DNA from: Myroides fluvii
GTDB taxonomy: Bacteria; Bacteroidota; Bacteroidia; Flavobacteriales; Flavobacteriaceae
Assembly: GCF_009792295.1 (NCBI RefSeq)
Contig: NZ_CP039934.1
Coordinates: forward strand, 578,501-642,500
Direction: 5' to 3'
DNA: 64,000 bases
Shown here: positions 43,799-51,359 of the stretch, piece by piece
Position numbering within the stretch: the stretch's first letter is position 1
Layout: each line of letters opens with the position of its first letter
Notes under the pieces: model-generated
What the model saw: the letters and a program-made list of their open reading frames with translations, nothing else
The model's database searches: none
What the model was told of the DNA's origin: nothing
Position numbers and translations under genes: made by a program

Positions 43799-44521
43799 TT
43801 ATTCTTTTTCGATTTCTAAAAAAGCTTTCCCATAATAGGGTTCTTTCATGAACTCTTTCATCGCTCTAGAAATTTTCAACGGAACTATATTACTTTCTAT
43901 TTTTTGCGTATATAATTGATACCCTTCATCTTCTAGATTTCTTCTACCATAAAATTCATTCCCATGTCTTAACTGCTCCATTTTCTCTTTTTCAAGTTGA
44001 TAGCTTAATTGGAAATTAGCAAATAAATTATCTGTGCTCTGATAGTATAAAGAACAAGAATAAATATCATTCTTAATAAATTGTATAGCTACTTTTATTC
44101 TTACTGAAGTATTAGATTCCATTAACAAGATGTCAACATTCTTAAAATTCTCCTCTTCCTTCATCGTTTTGAAACTAAATGAACTTTGTTTCACATCCAT
44201 ACAATCTGTCATACCTGTTCCTCTATTATTGCCAGGTTCCATACTGCTATCATACCATACCTCATTCAGTGAAAAATCTCCTCTTTTATCATAGTAACTA
44301 TTAAAACCAAGATGTCGATCCATTGAAGTGTCTAAAGGAAGATAATAGTTTGTATTACTATGATTAAAAAATTCAACCGTAACCAAGCTATTATTTTCAA
44401 TAGAGTCTTTTAAAATAGTTAAGGATATCTCTCTCTGAGTAGTATTCTGACCATAGAAGGATACTGTCATAAAAAACAATAATAAGTAATAGTGTTTTCT
44501 CTTGAAATAAGATCTTTTCAT
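43799..44521 (-). CDS. Secreted immunity-like protein of Rhs cassette 1
   Basis: 240 residues from the ATG at 44521, with a signal peptide ending near SFYGQ. The N-terminal half (ISLTILKDSIENNSLVTVEFFNHSNTNYYLPLDTS) and LSYQLEKEKM match the protein at 46922-47551. It starts 15 bases after the zincin-toxin fragment stop. An exported immunity protein guarding against the adjacent peptidase is plausible, but no known immunity family is recognised. Confidence 0.5.
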   Translation of the reverse strand: MKRSYFKRKHYYLLLFFMTVSFYGQNTTQREISLTILKDSIENNSLVTVEFFNHSNTNYYLPLDTSMDRHLGFNSYYDKRGDFSLNEVWYDSSMEPGNNRGTGMTDCMDVKQSSFSFKTMKEEENFKNVDILLMESNTSVRIKVAIQFIKNDIYSCSLYYQSTDNLFANFQLSYQLEKEKMEQLRHGNEFYGRRNLEDEGYQLYTQKIESNIVPLKISRAMKEFMKEPYYGKAFLEIEKE

Positions 44522-44535
44522 CTTTATATTATAAT

Positions 44536-45189
44536 TTAAAATTGCCAATTATTACTGTTAACTTTGTTTAGATGATTTAAATAAATGGGATTGAATTCTA
44601 TATAATTATCTCCCCAACTCATCTGCAATTGATACGCTTTCACCTCAGACATATGCAAAGAAGCTTTCTCATCATAGCGCCCATGCCAAATACCTCTTAA
44701 TCCTGATACAACATCAATGACGTGGCTTAATTCATGTATCATGGTTAAAGTTAAACTTCTATAGCTGTTAAATACAGTGGAACGAAGTCTAACTTTTCCA
44801 TCTGTAAGAGAATAATTAAAATCATCTCCTTTTTGTATCCATTTACTTCTTACTTGACCAACAGATTGATTCCCATTCTCATCATGAATCGTATTATCCA
44901 CAATAAAATCAGGTTTTTGAGCAGCTTCGTAATATTCAGGAATTACGTTTGCAGCAAAATCATTTATTTTACTATGATCACGATATAAATCTTCTGCAGC
45001 ATCATTTGGTTCATTATATCCTTTGGCTCTCAATCGTTTATCTACCCTTGCCTTATCAATTTCATGTTCTACCATATGCATCACATGATTCAACCCACTG
45101 GTAATCAACCCTTGTCGCATGCCCTGCCAAAAATCACCACCTGCAATAGTAGAAGAAATACCACCAGATAAACCACCACCAGCAATCAT
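44536..45189 (-). CDS. Orphan Rhs-type C-terminal toxin fragment with zincin peptidase motif
   Basis: 217 residues with no signal peptide. The first 40 (GGLSGGISSTIAGGDFWQGMR, then ITSGLNHVMHM) are the region that precedes variable toxin tips in Rhs/YD proteins of Flavobacteria. The tip has HELSH (His152, Glu153, His156), a zinc peptidase motif, with Glu182 as a possible third ligand. The large Rhs core is absent, so this is a displaced toxin tip; the ATG at 45189 may be fortuitous. Followed by an immunity-like gene. Confidence 0.6.
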   Translation of the reverse strand: MIAGGGLSGGISSTIAGGDFWQGMRQGLITSGLNHVMHMVEHEIDKARVDKRLRAKGYNEPNDAAEDLYRDHSKINDFAANVIPEYYEAAQKPDFIVDNTIHDENGNQSVGQVRSKWIQKGDDFNYSLTDGKVRLRSTVFNSYRSLTLTMIHELSHVIDVVSGLRGIWHGRYDEKASLHMSEVKAYQLQMSWGDNYIEFNPIYLNHLNKVNSNNWQF

Positions 45190-45445
45190 GGCAGCTTGGG
45201 TTTGAGGACTAAGTTATAATTAAACAGCAAGTAGATATAGTGTTTTTTTGTAATGATTTATGGATATAAAAATAGACTAAAATTACTAATTTAATTTTTT
45301 GAATATAATCCTAAAACTTAGAAAAGCAGTAGTAATGTTTGAAGATCCAAACTTTTTATTACCGCTTTTTTGTCTAATGGATATTTCTATCCTATTTAAA
45401 ATAAGAACTCCATCCTATATCAACTCTCATAAAGAAAATACAAAC
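45190..45445. other. Intergenic remnant between Rhs cassettes 1 and 2
   Basis: Contains the junction of cassette 1 (TCAAACCCAAGC on the - strand, shared with cassette 2) and a degraded terminator hairpin at 45322-45370 built on AAAAGC-GTAGTAAT...ATTACCGCTTTT. No gene. Confidence 0.4.
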
Positions 45446-45907
45446 TTACATTTGAATTAAAACTTTATAATCATTAAAACAAGTAACCAAAATACTTTGA
45501 TCAGTGACATCGAAAGATTCAAATATATCTGGTAAATCTATTTTATCAATAATCTCAAAGGATTGTGTATCCATTTTAAGAATTTGAAGTTCTGTTATAA
45601 CAAAAAGTAAATTATTGAATACTTGTGTATCATAAAAGAAAAAATCAAGTTTTACGTTATTAATAATAACATTTTCAATCATATTAATAACAATAAATTC
45701 AAGATCAATTCCTATCGTACAATATTGATTATTTATAATCTTTATTATTGGTTTAACAACATCACTTCCCCAAGCAAATTTGTAAGTAACATTATTAATT
45801 AAAATCGTGGCAAATGCTCTATCAGTCAAGTTATCGTCAAAGAGAACTTGTACATCAAGCTCTTGATATTTTTCTTTAGTAATTGTTTCTATGTTTAATA
45901 CCTTCAT
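45446..45907 (-). CDS. Hypothetical, immunity-like protein of cassette 2
   Basis: 153 residues from the ATG at 45907. Cytoplasmic, rich in Ile, Asp and Asn, with no known domain visible. It begins 3 bases after the stop of a short toxin-end remnant, the place an immunity gene takes in such cassettes. Low GC, like its neighbours. Confidence 0.5.
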   Translation of the reverse strand: MKVLNIETITKEKYQELDVQVLFDDNLTDRAFATILINNVTYKFAWGSDVVKPIIKIINNQYCTIGIDLEFIVINMIENVIINNVKLDFFFYDTQVFNNLLFVITELQILKMDTQSFEIIDKIDLPDIFESFDVTDQSILVTCFNDYKVLIQM

Positions 45908-45909
45908 CA

Positions 45910-46060
45910 CTATTGTTTAAATATTTTTGGAATGATTGTCACAACAGATGGCTGACTCGTCATATTTCCATCTTTATAAAAAAAACCTACTGGACTTGGT
46001 AATTTGGGTTTGATTGCTAAATTACAACAAAACGCACATAGACTATATACTGCGTTCATT
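45910..46060 (-). pseudogene. Toxin C-terminal remnant of cassette 2
   Basis: About 40 coherent codons (LAIKPKLPSPVGFFYKDGNM ... TIIPKIFKQ) end directly before the immunity-like gene. The upstream border has TTGTTGTAATTTAG, shared with cassette 3. Too short to be functional; a cut-down toxin end is inferred. Confidence 0.4.
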
Positions 46061-46121
46061 TTTAAAAATAGACAATTAAATATGCATCAAATTACTCATT
46101 ATAAAGTATCTGGTTATAGTA

Positions 46122-46157
46122 AAAAAAGCAGTAGAAGATTGTTTTCTACTGCTTTTT
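46122..46157 (-). terminator. Terminator of Rhs cassette 3
   Basis: AAAAAGCAGTAGAA pairs with TTCTACTGCTTTTT; same core as the terminator at 43757. Confidence 0.6.
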
Positions 46158-46200
46158 ATCATTCATGCATTGTGGACATTTTCACAAATACACCAAAATA

Positions 46201-46833
46201 TTAGTCTTCTATGAAACATTGTCTATTATAGAAACTGGTAAAATAAACAGGTGAAGCTTTCTTCATCCATTCAATTTCTCTTGGAGTGCATTCAGAACTT
46301 AGATAATCATTTACTTCAATTATAAAATCACCATCACCCATATCTAATTTGTAAAAATATTCAACAACTAATAAAATTAAATCCAGCGTATCTTGGTTCT
46401 TTTTTAACGCAGTAAATACAGCACTTGAACAACACATAAAATGAACTAATGCAATTTTGAGAGAATCATCACCTCTATTAAACATCGTTTTAATAAATAA
46501 CGCCAAATCAAAATAATCGTTATATTTTTTGTGTTGAAAATATACTGGAATCGCATCAAACTTGAAACGTGACTTATTATATAATTCATTGAATTCATCA
46601 TCCTCATTGAGAAATACTTTCATAGAAAGATTCTCTAATTGACTCAGTTCTCTTTTTAACCAATCTAATTTATCAATTTCCTTATCGTATAATGTGATAA
46701 AAAACTCACATAATTCCTTGTGGAGAATACTATATTTTTGAGGTCCATTTGGGGAAATAATCAAATCTTGAAAAGCACTTTTAGGATCTGTTCTTCCACT
46801 CATCAAACGCAATAATTCTTTTATTTCATTCAT
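46201..46833 (-). CDS. Hypothetical, immunity-like protein of cassette 3
   Basis: 210 residues from the ATG at 46833 (a GTG start at 46869 is possible). Largely helical, acidic, no signal peptide and no recognised domain. It is the last gene of cassette 3, in front of the cassette terminator. Immunity role is inferred from position. Confidence 0.5.
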   Translation of the reverse strand: MNEIKELLRLMSGRTDPKSAFQDLIISPNGPQKYSILHKELCEFFITLYDKEIDKLDWLKRELSQLENLSMKVFLNEDDEFNELYNKSRFKFDAIPVYFQHKKYNDYFDLALFIKTMFNRGDDSLKIALVHFMCCSSAVFTALKKNQDTLDLILLVVEYFYKLDMGDGDFIIEVNDYLSSECTPREIEWMKKASPVYFTSFYNRQCFIED

Positions 46834-46921
46834 ATTTAGTTTGTATTTAGTGAAAGATATTCCGCTCACTAATTCACCTACTCTTTTTAATTCCTATTTT
46901 ATAAAAAACCTTCTACTTTTA

Positions 46922-47551
46922 TCAGATGCTTTCTTCATTGATATGTATAAGTACTTGATTGGATGGGATTTTTTCAAAATAAGGAATATATCCTTTTTTC
47001 TTGAGTTGTTTTAAAACCTTTTTATCAATAAACTTATGCATCAATTCTTGATTCAATTGATAGCTCAAATTCAAATTATAGGTATTCTCACTAACATTAT
47101 ACTGATAAAAATTATCCGTATTTTCAGTCCATCGCAATTTAAATGGAATTGTAATTACTTTTTCTTCTCCTTTCTTGAGCAGAATAAAATCCTCTTCCTT
47201 TTTATTTGCTAACCACGCCTTCCATGTATCAAGCTTACCAAAACCTCCTCCACATATTGAAGTTCCTTCACCTATAAAAGGAATTTGTTCATTTGTATCT
47301 AAATCTCTTAATAAAATTTTTGGGACAAAAACGGTTACTCGTTCAAAATCTACCATCAACATTTCATAAGACAGTACAGATACATCCCAAGGAAGAAAAA
47401 TTGATTGGTCAGTTTGATTACTAATTCTTATTTCAAGTAGATCTCCATCTATTACTTCTGAATTTAAGATTTCTACTCTTACTCCAATTTGTCCATATCC
47501 AAGCGGAAGAAATAAAAAAAGGAAAACGAATTGTGTTACTTTTTTTATCAT
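46922..47551 (-). CDS. Secreted immunity-like protein, paralogue of the 43799-44521 product
   Basis: 209 residues from the ATG at 47551 with a signal peptide ending near LGYGQ. Shares VRVEILNSEVIDGDLLEIRI...FLPWDVS, LNLSYQLNQELM and KGYIPYFEKIPSN with the cassette 1 protein. Starts 9 bases after the end of a broken Rhs toxin tip. Confidence 0.5.
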   Translation of the reverse strand: MIKKVTQFVFLFLFLPLGYGQIGVRVEILNSEVIDGDLLEIRISNQTDQSIFLPWDVSVLSYEMLMVDFERVTVFVPKILLRDLDTNEQIPFIGEGTSICGGGFGKLDTWKAWLANKKEEDFILLKKGEEKVITIPFKLRWTENTDNFYQYNVSENTYNLNLSYQLNQELMHKFIDKKVLKQLKKKGYIPYFEKIPSNQVLIHINEESI

Positions 47552-47559
47552 GTTATTTA

Positions 47560-47835
47560 TTAATAGCTCCATTTATTCTCTTTTGCCATGTTTATATATT
47601 TTGTATGTTCTTGTGCATTATAAAGAAATCCTCCTTTATTTAAATCATATGCAAAGATATTATTGATTGTTCTTGCTCCCTCACAACCATTTCTTCTAAA
47701 GCTCTTTTCACTTTATCACCTTCTACAACCATATGCATCGCATGATTCAATCCACTCGTAATCAACTCTTGTCGCATACCCAGCCAAAAATCACCACTAG
47801 CAACCCTAACAGCTTGGATACAGCTACTAAATTAC
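47560..47835 (-). pseudogene. Broken Rhs-type toxin C-terminus of cassette 3
   Basis: GDFWLGMRQELITSGLNHAMHM matches the pre-toxin region of the fragment at 44536-45189. After VKRALEEM the frame shifts by one and continues ARTINNIFAYDLNKGGFLYN to a stop at 47560. Part of the GGLSGGISSTIAGG stretch is deleted. No functional product expected. Confidence 0.6.
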
Positions 47836-47893
47836 AACAAAATTCAATCTGATACATTCAATCTGGTATTTGACAACCCAACTGCTAAAACGA

Positions 47894-47929
47894 AAAAAGG
47901 AGATTTCAACCTACTGAAACCTCCTTTTT
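47894..47929 (-). terminator. Terminator of the nucleoside permease gene
   Basis: AAAAAGGAG-A-TTTCA pairs with TGAAA-C-CTCCTTTTT, 19 bases beyond the stop. Confidence 0.6.
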
Positions 47930-47947
47930 ATATCAATTAATATCCTT

Positions 47948-49282
47948 CTAATGCGAAAGATTTTCTACATCCTCTGGTTTGTGTTTGTATTTGAAGACAA
48001 TCGCAAATAAAATCGTCACAACTAAAGAGAATAAAGCGAAGATGATCCACGAATGTCTCCATCCTTCTACTTGCAATACCAAATCCTCTTGGCTGTATAC
48101 ATAGTGATTCACCACAGCTTGTGCTAAGAACATTCCGATGGTTGCCCCAAATCCGTTGGTCATCATCATGAATACTCCTTGAGCGGATGAGCGGATATCC
48201 TCACTGGTTTCGTTATCTACATATAAAGATCCCGATACGTTGAAGAAATCGAAAGCAATTCCGTACACAATCATCGATAAGATAAACATCCACACGCCAT
48301 TTCCTGGATCTCCTAATCCGAATAATCCAAAGCGCAATACCCAAGCAATCATCGACATCAACATCACCACTTTAATTCCAAAGCGCTTCAAGAAGAACGG
48401 AATCAACAAAATACACAGGGTTTCTGAAATTTGAGAAAGCGAGATTAACGCATTGGCATTACTTGCTCCCCAAGTACTCGCATATTCGGGAATATTCTTA
48501 AACGTCGTAATAAAAGGATTGGCATAGCCGTTGGTAATTTGTAGCGATACCCCTAACAACATAGAGAAGATAAAGAAAATCGCCATTTTCTTTTGCTTGA
48601 ATAAAGCAAAGGCTTTTAAGCCAAAGGCATCTGCTAAACTGCGCTTCTCACTCGATTTATTCACGGGACAATTTGGCAAAACAAAGCTGTATAAAAACAG
48701 GATTACCCCTAAAAATCCAGAAACGTAAAACTGGTGATAGTCTTGTTGAAAACTGATAAAATCAGGGCTACTACTGAAGTTGAATCCTAGAATTCCATCC
48801 GTATAGCCAAAGAAATTCACAAATAGCATGGCGATGATAAAACCGATGGTTCCAAAGGTACGGATCGGCGGAAAGGCCTTGATTACATCCAATTGGTTTT
48901 GTTTTAATACGGTATAAGCCGTAGAGTTGGATAAGGCAATCGTTGGCATAAAAAAGGCCACACTAATGGTGTATAGGGTAAAGATTGTTGTAAAATCTAC
49001 GTTACTACCCGAAACATAGCCATAATACCCTGTGGCAAACATAAAGATTGCCGCTAATAAATGGTTAATTCCCAATAAACGTTGAACGGGGATCCATCGA
49101 TCTGCCACAATTCCCATAATAGCAGGCATAAATATAGACACAATCCCTTGCATGGCATAAAACGAACCAATTTTAGGTCCTAATCCAATAGATCCTAAAT
49201 AGTTTCCCATTGACGTTAGATACGCTCCCCAAACAGCAAATTCGAGGAAGTTCATAAACGTTAGTTTCAATTTTACATTCAT
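47948..49282 (-). CDS. NupG-type nucleoside:H+ symporter (MFS)
   Basis: 444 residues from MNVKLKLTFMNFLEFAVWGAYL, twelve membrane segments. The N-terminal motif and the WGAYLTSMGNYLGSIGLGPKIG segment are typical of the nucleoside symporter family. It imports nucleosides across the inner membrane. Substrate range unknown. It follows cmk by about 70 bases. Confidence 0.85.
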   Translation of the reverse strand: MNVKLKLTFMNFLEFAVWGAYLTSMGNYLGSIGLGPKIGSFYAMQGIVSIFMPAIMGIVADRWIPVQRLLGINHLLAAIFMFATGYYGYVSGSNVDFTTIFTLYTISVAFFMPTIALSNSTAYTVLKQNQLDVIKAFPPIRTFGTIGFIIAMLFVNFFGYTDGILGFNFSSSPDFISFQQDYHQFYVSGFLGVILFLYSFVLPNCPVNKSSEKRSLADAFGLKAFALFKQKKMAIFFIFSMLLGVSLQITNGYANPFITTFKNIPEYASTWGASNANALISLSQISETLCILLIPFFLKRFGIKVVMLMSMIAWVLRFGLFGLGDPGNGVWMFILSMIVYGIAFDFFNVSGSLYVDNETSEDIRSSAQGVFMMMTNGFGATIGMFLAQAVVNHYVYSQEDLVLQVEGWRHSWIIFALFSLVVTILFAIVFKYKHKPEDVENLSH

Positions 49283-49354
49283 AATTATATCGTGTATAGT
49301 GTGTAGAAACAAACCGCATGCGTATGCCCCATGCGCGTTTTTTCATGGATCATA

Positions 49355-50038
49355 TTAAATTCTTTCTTTTACTAATTTCAGGATTAAATCGAATTGTTCT
49401 TCTCTGGACAAGTTTGAGTTGTCAATTTCGATAGCATCTTCCGCTTTTACTAAAGGCGAATCTTTGCGCGACGTATCGATTTCATCTCGTTCAACCACGT
49501 TGCGATATACTTCTTCATAGACCACCGAACTGTTTTTTTCCTGCAATTCTTTAAAGCGTCTTTCTGCGCGAATCTCAGGAGAGGCCGTCATGAAAACTTT
49601 CAATTCTGCGTCGGGAAAAACAACCGTTCCAATATCTCTACCATCCATGACAACGCCTTTTGCTCTACCTAGGTTTTGCTGTTGCTCTACTAATTTTTTT
49701 CTCACTTCTGAAACAGCTGCAATTTGACTCACAAACTGGGATACTTCCAGGGTGCGGATGAGTTCCTCCACATTTTCTTGGTTCAAGTAGATATCGGCAT
49801 ACCCTTTGGCTACGTTGTATTCAAAGTGTACATCAAAAGTATCTAATAGTTCAATCAATCGTGCTTCGTCAAAAGACTTGGACGAGATTAACCCCTTGCG
49901 CATGGCAAAAAGTGTCACGGCGCGATACATCGCACCGGTGTCAATATAGATATATCCCAATGACTTGGCCAGTGCTTTGGCTAACGTACTTTTTCCTGTA
50001 GAGGAAAAACCGTCAATCGCTATAGTTATCTTTTTCAA
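49355..50038 (-). CDS. cmk: Cytidylate kinase
   Basis: 227 residues. P-loop IAIDGFSSTGKSTLAKAL, YIDTGAMYRAVTL and GRDIGTVVFPDAELKVFMTAS are classic CMP kinase motifs. It phosphorylates CMP and dCMP. Follows porQ by 17 bases; the lon-porQ-cmk order is found in relatives. Confidence 0.96.
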   Translation of the reverse strand: MKKITIAIDGFSSTGKSTLAKALAKSLGYIYIDTGAMYRAVTLFAMRKGLISSKSFDEARLIELLDTFDVHFEYNVAKGYADIYLNQENVEELIRTLEVSQFVSQIAAVSEVRKKLVEQQQNLGRAKGVVMDGRDIGTVVFPDAELKVFMTASPEIRAERRFKELQEKNSSVVYEEVYRNVVERDEIDTSRKDSPLVKAEDAIEIDNSNLSREEQFDLILKLVKERI

Positions 50039-50055
50039 ATTTGAAAAATTTACAA

Positions 50056-51078
50056 TTAATTCATATCAATACGAACACCAAACATACTCGTGTTTGCTGC
50101 TGCGGTTTGGCGTGCATAAGAATAGTCGAATTTAAAGCGTTTGAGTTGTAACCCAACGCCCGCAGTGATTCCTGCGAAATGTCTATTGTCGACAATGCGC
50201 AATTCCTCTCCTTTTCGGAAGTTATATCCCAAGCGAAGTTGGAACTTCTTTCGAGGAAAGAGTTCTACTCCAACAATGAAATGCCGTAGTGCATTATTAA
50301 AAAAACCGACCTTTTCTTCTTTGAATTCTTCGTCTATAGACGTAGTGCCCCTATTGGGGTTTGAAAAGGACAAATCCCATTGTTGTAAATTATCTATTGT
50401 AATGTGCCAGCGCAAAGGTACATTTTCTAATTCTTTTGAAAGCGAAATTGCGACATCTAATGGCAATTTTTCTCGATACTCGGCATAGGTCTGTAGTTGA
50501 GCCCCTAAGTTTCTAGCAGTTAGCGCAAAATCCCATCGATCAATTTCATCCTTATACAAGACACCTAGGTCAATGGCTGCCCCAATAGACTGGTAAGACT
50601 CCATCGAGGAAAATACAAACTTGACATTGGCTCCTACATACCAATCGGATTGTTCAATTTGATAGGAAGACCCCAAGGTTAAAGCGACCTCATTCCCCTT
50701 AAAACTACCCGTATAACTGCCAAATTCATCGTATCCCTCTAAGTCTCCATAGTTGATAAAATTCACTCCGACAAAGAGATTTCGCTTGGAACGAAACGTT
50801 TTGGAATATCCCAAAGAACCGTAATTGGCTACGCCATATACTTTACTGAAACTCAAATCCAACTGATTATCCATCGCTTCATTAATCACGGCTGGATTCC
50901 AAAAGGCCTGCCCCACTTGTTCGGTAAATCCATAGTTTTTGCCTCCTAAAGCCGCTTGCCTAGGAGAAGAGGGTAAGTTCAAAAACTGATAGGTATAGTC
51001 TGCACCAACTTGACTATGCGCATCAGGCGATAGCAAGTAGAAAACGAATAAACAAATCCCTGCGATTGAATGCTTCAT
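50056..51078 (-). CDS. porQ: Type IX secretion system protein PorQ
   Basis: 340 residues with a signal peptide (LLSPDAHSQ). A PorV-like outer-membrane barrel: FLNLPSSPRQAALGGKNYG at the start, AFWNPAVI, and repeated aromatic strands ending in YSYARQTAAANTSMFGVRIDMN. PorQ takes part in attachment of type IX cargo to the cell surface. Confidence 0.9.
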   Translation of the reverse strand: MKHSIAGICLFVFYLLSPDAHSQVGADYTYQFLNLPSSPRQAALGGKNYGFTEQVGQAFWNPAVINEAMDNQLDLSFSKVYGVANYGSLGYSKTFRSKRNLFVGVNFINYGDLEGYDEFGSYTGSFKGNEVALTLGSSYQIEQSDWYVGANVKFVFSSMESYQSIGAAIDLGVLYKDEIDRWDFALTARNLGAQLQTYAEYREKLPLDVAISLSKELENVPLRWHITIDNLQQWDLSFSNPNRGTTSIDEEFKEEKVGFFNNALRHFIVGVELFPRKKFQLRLGYNFRKGEELRIVDNRHFAGITAGVGLQLKRFKFDYSYARQTAAANTSMFGVRIDMN

Positions 51079-51129
51079 TTGAAGTTTTGTATTATGATGC
51101 TAATATATTACATTTTCAAAAACAATTGT

Positions 51130-51235
51130 AAAAGTTTGTTCATCGTGAGGTTTGCTCATCGTGAGGTTTATCTCATTAGGTTAATATTTTATATTGGTAT
51201 TCGATGAATCTTCACTACGTTTCGATTTCCTCTCT
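51130..51235 (-). repeat. Dispersed repeat, second copy
   Basis: Read on the - strand: CGTAGTGAAGATTCATCGAA, TACCAATATAAAATATTAA and CCTAATGAGATAAACCTC, closely matching blocks at 41635-41835. Lies in the porQ-lon gap. Confidence 0.6.
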
Positions 51236-51297
51236 CTTCTTTCTCATTTCGATTTGTGCTTTGTAGAGAATCGACAACTTCACAAAGAGCAAAGAGC

Positions 51298-51340
51298 AAA
51301 TAACAAAAGGGTGACCTTTTGGGACACCCTTTTGTTATTT
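51298..51340 (-). terminator. Terminator of lon
   Basis: A perfect 16-bp stem with AAATAACAAAAGGGTG/CACCCTTTTGTTATTT, 20 bases beyond the lon stop. Confidence 0.7.
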
Positions 51341-51359
51341 TATTGACTAAAGTTTACGC

